DNA of 64,000 nucleotides, taken from assembly GCF_014873755.1 (NCBI RefSeq), contig NZ_JADBEG010000001.1:5563501-5627500 (forward strand), written 5' to 3'. The stretch comes from Amycolatopsis lexingtonensis. Lineage in GTDB: Bacteria; Actinomycetota; Actinomycetes; Mycobacteriales; Pseudonocardiaceae. Made by a program: the position numbers and the translations under genes. Within the stretch, counting starts at the first letter, position 1. Each line of letters begins with the position of its first letter. Positions 59,167-64,000 of this stretch are shown one piece after another. The notes beneath the pieces were generated by a model that had not been told where the DNA came from, searched no databases, and worked only from the letters and a program-made list of their open reading frames with translations.

Positions 59167-60423
59167 GTGCACGACATCGACACGGTGACCGCGGCGACCA
59201 TCGAAAAGGCCGCCGAGCGGCTGGCCGGGGTGGTGACCCGGACACCGCTGGAGCCCAGCGCGCGGCTGTCGTCCCGGGTGGACGCCCAGGTCTGGGTGAA
59301 GCGCGAAGACCTGCAGACCGTCCGGTCGTACAAGATCCGCGGCGCCTACAACTTCATCGTCCAGCTCGACGAAGCCACCCGCGCGCTCGGGGTCGTCTGC
59401 GCCAGCGCCGGCAACCACGCCCAGGGCGTCGCGTACGCGTGCCGGCGGCTCGGCGCGAACGGCCGCGTGTACGTCCCGGGCACCACGCCGCGGCAGAAGC
59501 GCGAACGCATCGCGACGCTCGGCGGCCCCCACATCGAGGTCATCGTCGTCGGCGAGACGTACGAAGACGCCTTCGCCGCGGCCAACGAGGACGCCCAGCG
59601 CACGGGCGCGACGCTGGTGCCGGCGTTCGACGACGTCCGCACGGTCGCCGGCCAGGGCACGGTCGCGTCCGAGGTGATCGAGCAGCTCGGCTTCGTCCCC
59701 GACGTCGTGGTCGTCCCGGTCGGCGGCGGCGGGCTGCTCGCCGGCGTCGGCAGCTGGCTGCGCGAACGGCACCCCGACGTCCGGGTCGTGGGCGTCGAAC
59801 CCGCGGGCGCGGCGTGCATGGCGGCGGCGCTCGCGGCCGGGCACCCGGTGCGGCTGCCCGAGCTGGACTCGTTCGTCGACGGCGCCGCGGTGCGCGAAGC
59901 GGGCGCGGTCACCTACCCGCTGATCCGCGACAGCGGCGCCGAGCTGACCGCGGTCGCCGAGGGCGCCATCTGCACCGAGATGCTGGCGATGTACCAGTCC
60001 GACGGCATCATCGCCGAGCCCGCGGGCGCCCTGGCCGCGGCGTCGCTCGGGTCCGTGGTCCAGGTGGAGCCGGGGCAGACCGTCGTCGTCGTGGTCTCCG
60101 GCGGCAACAACGACGTCAGCCGCTACAGCGAGATCCTCGAACGCTCGCTGATGCACGAAGGGCTGAAGCACTACTTCCTGGTCGGCTTCCCGCAGGAGCC
60201 GGGCGCGCTGCGGCGGTTCCTCGAGCAGGTCCTCGGGCCCGAGGACGACATCACCCGCTTCGAGTACGTCAAGCGCACCAACCGCGAGATGGGCCCGGCG
60301 CTGGTCGGTATCGAGATCGCGCGGCCGTCCGACCTGCCCGGACTGCTCGCCCGGATGGCCGCGAGCCCGCTGCAGGTGGAGCGGATCGAGCCGGGCAGCC
60401 CCCTGTTCCACTTCCTGCTCTGA
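59167..60423 (+). CDS. ilvA: Threonine deaminase (biosynthetic), ACT-containing
   Basis: PLP enzyme making 2-oxobutyrate from threonine, the first step specific to isoleucine. 418 residues from leaderless GTG 59167. K56 in VRSYKIRGAYN binds PLP; SAGNHAQGVAYA and VVPVGGGGLLAG hold the cofactor phosphate. One C-terminal ACT-like regulatory domain (HYFLVGFPQEPGALRRFLEQ, FEYVKRTNREMGPALVGIEI) suggests feedback by isoleucine. With ilvB and ilvD it places three isoleucine steps in this window, though not in one operon. Confidence 0.95.
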   Translation: MHDIDTVTAATIEKAAERLAGVVTRTPLEPSARLSSRVDAQVWVKREDLQTVRSYKIRGAYNFIVQLDEATRALGVVCASAGNHAQGVAYACRRLGANGRVYVPGTTPRQKRERIATLGGPHIEVIVVGETYEDAFAAANEDAQRTGATLVPAFDDVRTVAGQGTVASEVIEQLGFVPDVVVVPVGGGGLLAGVGSWLRERHPDVRVVGVEPAGAACMAAALAAGHPVRLPELDSFVDGAAVREAGAVTYPLIRDSGAELTAVAEGAICTEMLAMYQSDGIIAEPAGALAAASLGSVVQVEPGQTVVVVVSGGNNDVSRYSEILERSLMHEGLKHYFLVGFPQEPGALRRFLEQVLGPEDDITRFEYVKRTNREMGPALVGIEIARPSDLPGLLARMAASPLQVERIEPGSPLFHFLL

Positions 60424-60444
60424 GGGTTGTGGTCCACTAGGCGG

Positions 60445-61014
60445 ATGGTGAAGGTCGACGGGATCCGCAGTGTCGAGGCGTTGCGCGAAAAGGTCCACGA
60501 GGGTGCGGAGCCCGAATACCTGCTGTTCTACGGGCACGCGCCCTCGACGTCCGGGCGGGTGACCGCGAGCTGCCTGAGCCAGTGGTGGCTCGACCCGTTC
60601 GAGGACGACGGCGTCGTCTACCCGACCGCCGAGCACTACCTGATGGCCGGCAAGGCCGAGCTGTTCGGCGACCACGAGAAGGCGGAGCTGATCCGCTCGG
60701 CGCCCGACCCGAAGACGGCGAAGGTGCTCGGCCGCGAGGTCGCCGGCTTCGACGCGGCCGTCTGGGACCGCCACCGGTTCGACATCGCCGTCGACGGCAA
60801 CCTGGCCAAGTTCCGGCAACACCGCGACCTGCGCCGGTTCCTGCTCGGCACCGGGGACGCGGTCATCGTCGAGGCGTCGAAGAAGGATCTCGTCTGGGGC
60901 TCGGGCCTGGCCCGCGAGGAGAAGAACGCGACCAAGCCGGACTACTGGCGCGGGCTGAACCTGCTCGGCTTCGCGCTGATGGAGGTCCGGGAGCAACTGC
61001 GCGCCCGCATCTGA
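60445..61014 (+). CDS. NADAR-family protein (YbiA-like)
   Basis: 189 residues from ATG 60445 (GTG 60427 also open). NADAR/DUF1768 fold: LSQWWLDPFEDDGVVYPTAE, HYLMAGKAELFGD, KKDLVWGSGLA, LNLLGFALMEVRE. Family members are N-glycosidases acting on nucleotide metabolites such as riboflavin intermediates or ADP-ribosylated bases. Separated from ilvA by 21 bp on the same strand, so co-transcription is likely. Substrate here unknown. Confidence 0.9.
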   Translation: MVKVDGIRSVEALREKVHEGAEPEYLLFYGHAPSTSGRVTASCLSQWWLDPFEDDGVVYPTAEHYLMAGKAELFGDHEKAELIRSAPDPKTAKVLGREVAGFDAAVWDRHRFDIAVDGNLAKFRQHRDLRRFLLGTGDAVIVEASKKDLVWGSGLAREEKNATKPDYWRGLNLLGFALMEVREQLRARI

Positions 61015-61015
61015 C

Positions 61016-62446
61016 TCAGGGTGTGGGCACGGGCGCCCCGGGGCAGGATTCCGACGTCGTCTTGCCCGTGTCGAAAAAAGCGACAGCGGCGTTCGCGCAG
61101 GTCAGCGACGACAGCGAGCCGTGGACGTCGTCCTCGATCGTCATGAGCTCGCCGCCGATCCGCTGCCGCATCGCGAGCGCCCAGCCGATCGGCGTGACGG
61201 GTTCGAAGGCGTGGCCGACGAGCTGCAGCGGGCTCTTCCCGGCGGTGAGCGCCCACGGCCGCGCGGGCAGCGGCCAGCCGACGCAGAGCTGCTCGTAGAG
61301 GCCGTAGCCGCCGGCGACCGGCAGCCGCTTCATCCGGTCGAGGCGGTGCTGCCAGACGGTCTCGAAGTCCCGCGGGCTCGGCGACTCGTTGCACAGGAGC
61401 GCCGTCTGCTGGAAGTGGTTGAACGCGTGCGGTTCGCCGTCCCAGCCGAGCTGCCCGGGTTGCTTCGCACTTTCGGGTGAAGCCGGGCCGCCGTCGCGAA
61501 TCTGCGCGAGTTGCCGCGCCAGGCCCGCCCATTCGCGGCGCGGGTTGGCGAGCATGCCGTTGACGGTCGCGCCGTCGACGTCACCACGCGGGTGCGCGGT
61601 GAGTTCGGCCCGCAGGTCCAAGAGGGCTTTCGCGACGGCCGGTTCCGTGGTCCCGAATCGGTAAATGCTGTCGTACCTGGCGATCCACGAGGCGAAGTCG
61701 TGGAAGGTGTTCTCGCCGACGGTCGCCTGTCCGTCGTCCATCGCGGTGACGTTCAGGTCGGGCGGCATGACGGAGTCGAGCAGCATCTTGTCGACGTGGT
61801 CGTCGAAGAGCGTCCGGTACTGCGCGCCGAGCGCGGTGCCCCAAGAGACGCCGTAGTAGCCGATCTTGTCCTCGCCGAGCGCGAGCCGGATGCGGTCGAG
61901 ATCGCGGGCGATGGTGGGCGTGGTCAGATTCCGGACGAACTCCGGGTGCGCGGCGACGCAGCGCCAGTTGGCCCGGGCCGCCCGCTCCGCGGCTTCGCGG
62001 GCCTTCGCCTTGTCGGGGACGCCCGGGTCCGGCTCCTGGACGTCGGCGGAACAGGGCACGTCGGCGCTGTAGCCGACCCCGCGGGGATCGAACCCGACGA
62101 GATCGTGGTGGACGCCGATGCCCCCGGCGTGACTGTCGGCGATGCTGCGCGGCATGTCGAGCCCGGACTGCCCGGGACCCCCGGGATTCAGCAGCACGGC
62201 CCCGTCCCGCGCCCCGCTCGCCCGGATCCGGCTGACGGCGATGTCGATTTTCGGACCACCGGGGTCGGCGTAGTCGAGCGGAACCGGCACGAGCGCGCAC
62301 TCGGTCCGGCGGTCCCCGGGATCCCACCCCTTCGCGACGGTGGCACAGAGCTGCCACTCGACTTCGCCGGCGGCGGCGACCGCCGGGACGACGGGAAGCA
62401 GCGCCACGGCGGCGAGCAGCGGGACGGCGAACCGGGTGATCGACAT
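61016..62446 (-). CDS. Secreted alpha/beta hydrolase, TAP-like
   Basis: 476 residues from ATG 62446. Signal peptide (VPLLAAVALLPVVPAVAAAG), then an alpha/beta hydrolase: NPGGPGQSGLDMP (oxyanion), GFDPRGVGYSADVPC, and the nucleophile Ser in YYGVSWGTALGAQYR. The C-terminal TAP-like lid/cap contains the Cys pattern typical of Streptomyces tripeptidyl aminopeptidases (LCVGWPLPARP, SLTCANAAVAFF). Exported. It starts 80 bp before a tandem repeat array and converges with the NADAR gene at 1 bp. Confidence 0.92.
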   Translation of the reverse strand: MSITRFAVPLLAAVALLPVVPAVAAAGEVEWQLCATVAKGWDPGDRRTECALVPVPLDYADPGGPKIDIAVSRIRASGARDGAVLLNPGGPGQSGLDMPRSIADSHAGGIGVHHDLVGFDPRGVGYSADVPCSADVQEPDPGVPDKAKAREAAERAARANWRCVAAHPEFVRNLTTPTIARDLDRIRLALGEDKIGYYGVSWGTALGAQYRTLFDDHVDKMLLDSVMPPDLNVTAMDDGQATVGENTFHDFASWIARYDSIYRFGTTEPAVAKALLDLRAELTAHPRGDVDGATVNGMLANPRREWAGLARQLAQIRDGGPASPESAKQPGQLGWDGEPHAFNHFQQTALLCNESPSPRDFETVWQHRLDRMKRLPVAGGYGLYEQLCVGWPLPARPWALTAGKSPLQLVGHAFEPVTPIGWALAMRQRIGGELMTIEDDVHGSLSSLTCANAAVAFFDTGKTTSESCPGAPVPTP

Positions 62447-62527
62447 GGGGCTCAGGCTGCCGGGCGGGGGTGGGAGGGGAGATCGGCCGATCAGCCGATG
62501 CTCGCCGCCGAACGGCCGGGATGGGGC

Positions 62528-62811
62528 GTGGACGGATTTCGACCAGGGCTCGCGCGGGCCGGGCTGGACGATTTCCGGCCAGCGCTGACGCAGCCGGGCC
62601 CGTGGACGGAAATCGACCAAGGTTCTGCGAGTCAGGCTGCGGGCGAACTGTCGACCGGGGCTCGCGCGGGCCGGGCTGGCGGTCGGGTTTCGGCAACGCC
62701 GCGCGCGGAGTCGGGCAGTGGTCGAATTCCGACCAGGGCCGGTGCGCGGGCCGAGGCTCGCGTGCGGCCGGACCGTGGGCGAAATTCGACCAGCCCGCTC
62801 GCTCAGGTCAG
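62528..62811. repeat. Degenerate 38-bp tandem repeat array
   Basis: Seven imperfect units start at about 62528, 62566, 62602, 62639, 62678, 62718 and 62775. Each has a core like GGATTTCGACCAGGGCTCG followed by CGCGGGCCGGGCT. Units 1, 3, 4, 6 and 7 are the best; 2 and 5 are eroded; a 16-bp insertion precedes unit 7. The period is not a multiple of 3 and no frame stays open. The last unit overlaps the final codon and stop of the GntR regulator gene. Confidence 0.8.
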
Positions 62812-63512
62812 GCGAGGCCGACGAACATCGTGCGGTGGAGGCCGCCGACGTGCTTTCTCGTCACTCGCGCCGCCGCGTTCGGGTCGCCGGCCGCCAAGGC
62901 CTTCACCAGGCTCGCGTGTTCGCGGTTCGACTCGCGCAGTTTCTCCATCGGGTACGGCAGGTAAAACCGGTACAGCTCGGCCAGCACCGTCTCGTACTGG
63001 GCGACCGCGGCCGCGGGGCCGGGGGCCGCCACCGTCCGGTGGAACTCCGCGTCGAGTTCGTGGAACTCCGCCCAGTCCCGCACCGTGTCCATCCGGGCGA
63101 CCAGCGCCCGCAGGCGCACGAGGTCCGGGGGCCGTTTGGCCACGAATTGGACCAAGCCCGACTCCAGCACCAGGCGGTGGTCGATCAGCTCGCGGACCTC
63201 GCCGGCCGACTCGCGGTAGGCGCCGACCTCGCTGACGCGGGAAGCCGGTGGGTGCTCGGCGACCAGAGTTCCGCCCGCGCGGCCACGGCGGCGTTCGATC
63301 AGGCCGTCCTCGGCCAGGGACTCCAGGGCCCGGCGCACGGTGATCTCCGCGACGCCGAGGGCCCGCGCGATTTCGCCGTTCGGCGGCAAGCGCTCCCCCG
63401 GCTTCAACAGCCCGAGCTCCACCGCGAGGGCGATCCGGGCGCGGACGGTGTCGAGCGCCGACAGCCGCCGGATTCCGGTCAGCGCGGGGGCGCTCAGGTC
63501 TGCCGTCGCCAT
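62808..63512 (-). CDS. FadR/FCD-type GntR regulator
   Basis: 234 residues from ATG 63512. Winged HTH at about 18-85 (LALDTVRARIALAVELGLLK-like region; LPPNGEIARALGVAEITVRR, ALESLAEDGLIERRRGRAGG). The FCD ligand domain has metal-type residues (LDAEFHRTVAAPGP, REHASLVKALAAGDPNAAAR, VTRKHVGGLHRTMF). FCD domains bind carboxylic acids such as fatty acids, lactate or pyruvate. Divergent from the carbon-nitrogen hydrolase, with an inverted repeat between them. Confidence 0.92.
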   Translation of the reverse strand: MATADLSAPALTGIRRLSALDTVRARIALAVELGLLKPGERLPPNGEIARALGVAEITVRRALESLAEDGLIERRRGRAGGTLVAEHPPASRVSEVGAYRESAGEVRELIDHRLVLESGLVQFVAKRPPDLVRLRALVARMDTVRDWAEFHELDAEFHRTVAAPGPAAAVAQYETVLAELYRFYLPYPMEKLRESNREHASLVKALAAGDPNAAARVTRKHVGGLHRTMFVGLA

Positions 63513-63538
63513 GAAACGACCGTACCGCACAAACTGCT

Positions 63539-63587
63539 CATCTTGAGCACTCTTGTTTAACTGTTCAAGATGGACTATTTTTCGCCC
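63539..63587 (+). promoter_or_regulatory. Operator and promoter between gntR and C-N hydrolase
   Basis: CATCTTGA (63539-63546) and TCAAGATG (63565-63572) are perfect inverted arms 18 bp apart, with further CTTG/CAAG echoes inside. TTGTTT (63553-63558) and TATTTT (63576-63581) with a 17-bp spacer form a promoter for the right-hand gene, 6 nt before its ATG, so the transcript is leaderless. Confidence 0.6.
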
Positions 63588-64000
63588 ATGCCGCGACCAC
63601 TGCCGATCGCCCTGGTGCAAGCGCCGCCCCGGCCGGCCGGGGACTCCGGGTTCACCGGCGAGGTCGAGGACGTCCTTCGCGGATTTCCGGACACGCGCCT
63701 GGCCGCCTTCCCCGAGCTGCACCTCTGCGGCGTCGACGGCGAGGGCGACGAGCGCACCGCCCGGCTGCGGGCCGCCGCCGAGCCACTGCACGGGCCGCGG
63801 ACGCGAGAGCTCGCCGAACTGGCCGGTGACCTGGGGATCTGGCTCGCGCCCGGCACCGTTTGCGAAAAAGGTGACCACGGCGAGCTCTTCAACACCGCCC
63901 TGGTCTTCTCCCCACAGGGCGAGCTCGCCGGCTGGTACCGCAAGGTCTTCCCGTGGCGGCCGCACGAGCCGTACGACCCCGGCGACCGGTTCGTCGTCGC
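63588..64000 (+). CDS. Carbon-nitrogen hydrolase (nitrilase superfamily, partial)
   Basis: 137 codons are visible before the right edge. The nitrilase-superfamily start is clear: LPIALVQAPPRP, then AFPELHLCG with the catalytic Glu, ELAGDLGIWLAPGTVC, and AGWYRKVFPW with the catalytic Lys. The Cys nucleophile lies beyond the window. Family members hydrolyse amides, nitriles or carbamoyl groups. Probably controlled by the divergent GntR regulator. Confidence 0.9.
   Translation, partial: MPRPLPIALVQAPPRPAGDSGFTGEVEDVLRGFPDTRLAAFPELHLCGVDGEGDERTARLRAAAEPLHGPRTRELAELAGDLGIWLAPGTVCEKGDHGELFNTALVFSPQGELAGWYRKVFPWRPHEPYDPGDRFVV

Noticed and set aside
57613..60996. A 1127-codon minus-strand frame
   Set aside because: Only its last 326 codons are real (sigma partner). 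The rest lies opposite ilvA and the NADAR gene, and the sigma gene in another frame interrupts it.
62528..62811. CRISPR array
   Set aside because: Units are contiguous and degenerate with no unique spacers, and no cas gene is nearby.
62718..63560. Plus-strand frame opposite the GntR regulator
   Set aside because: No domain in the product; the minus strand encodes a complete HTH plus FCD protein.

Overview
The window is a very GC-rich actinobacterial chromosome segment, most probably from Pseudonocardiaceae and plausibly Amycolatopsis. That assignment is inferred from codon bias toward G or C in third position, many TANNNT -10 boxes lying 6-8 nt before ATG/GTG (leaderless genes), RamB-controlled glyoxylate genes, and gene order. 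The backbone follows the region I know from Mycobacterium tuberculosis Rv3003c-Rv3032: ilvB, CFP-6-type PH protein, DoxX, LppZ, gatB/gatA/gatC, ACT protein, ligA, MetE-like protein, mnmA, iscS, acyltransferase plus GNAT, etfA/etfB, methyltransferase, GH57 enzyme and GT4. Accessory genes are inserted between these blocks. No phage, IS element, CRISPR array, tRNA or rRNA was seen.

Layout. 1-4160: branched-chain amino acid genes. ilvB runs off the left edge and sits behind a leader peptide and terminator; ilvD has an E. coli-type sequence and a palindromic operator. 4161-7300: DoxX, a D-2-hydroxyacid dehydrogenase and an LppZ-like lipoprotein. 7310-11161: a tightly overlapping four-gene operon (two Gfo/Idh/MocA dehydrogenases, a cupin and a DUF6807/PmoA-like protein) behind a LacI-type operator, probably a sugar or polyol catabolic unit. 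11523-20842: a membrane protein, gatCAB, ACT protein, GNAT, ligA, a hypothetical protein and a MetE-like protein. 20977-25398: a DUF2510/LURP-one protein, an MBL hydrolase, a tandem GNAT pair and a DUF222/HNH protein with an altered active site. 25406-31512: mnmA-iscS, an MFS transporter, a LuxR regulator with an internal HATPase-like domain, and a quinone oxidoreductase.

31561-38979: acyltransferase-GNAT pair, etfB-etfA, DegV, a DoxX-like membrane protein, then the methyltransferase and GH57 genes of the methylglucose lipopolysaccharide (MGLP) type cluster. The cluster's expected GT4 glycosyltransferase lies 5.3 kb further on (44291-45568), behind glutathione peroxidase, a His-rich secreted peptide, a DUF1479 dioxygenase-like gene, a ROK regulator and a GH2 glycosidase. 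45580-52817: a 42-residue secreted peptide, a methyltransferase, a DUF1348 gene opposite its likely TetR regulator, a SigE-family sigma factor with a membrane partner, and a large secreted subtilase. 52936-57570: glyoxylate shunt (aceB, aceA) with divergent ramB and several RamB-like sites. 57613-64000: a second sigma/membrane-partner pair, ilvA, a NADAR protein, a secreted alpha/beta hydrolase, a degenerate 38-bp tandem repeat array, a FadR-type regulator and a carbon-nitrogen hydrolase that runs off the right edge.

ilvA, ilvB and ilvD together supply the first, second and fourth steps toward isoleucine and valine. gatCAB amidates mischarged tRNAs, and iscS supplies sulfur to mnmA. The sugar operon, the two peptides, the HATPase-LuxR regulator and the repeat array are the least explained parts.
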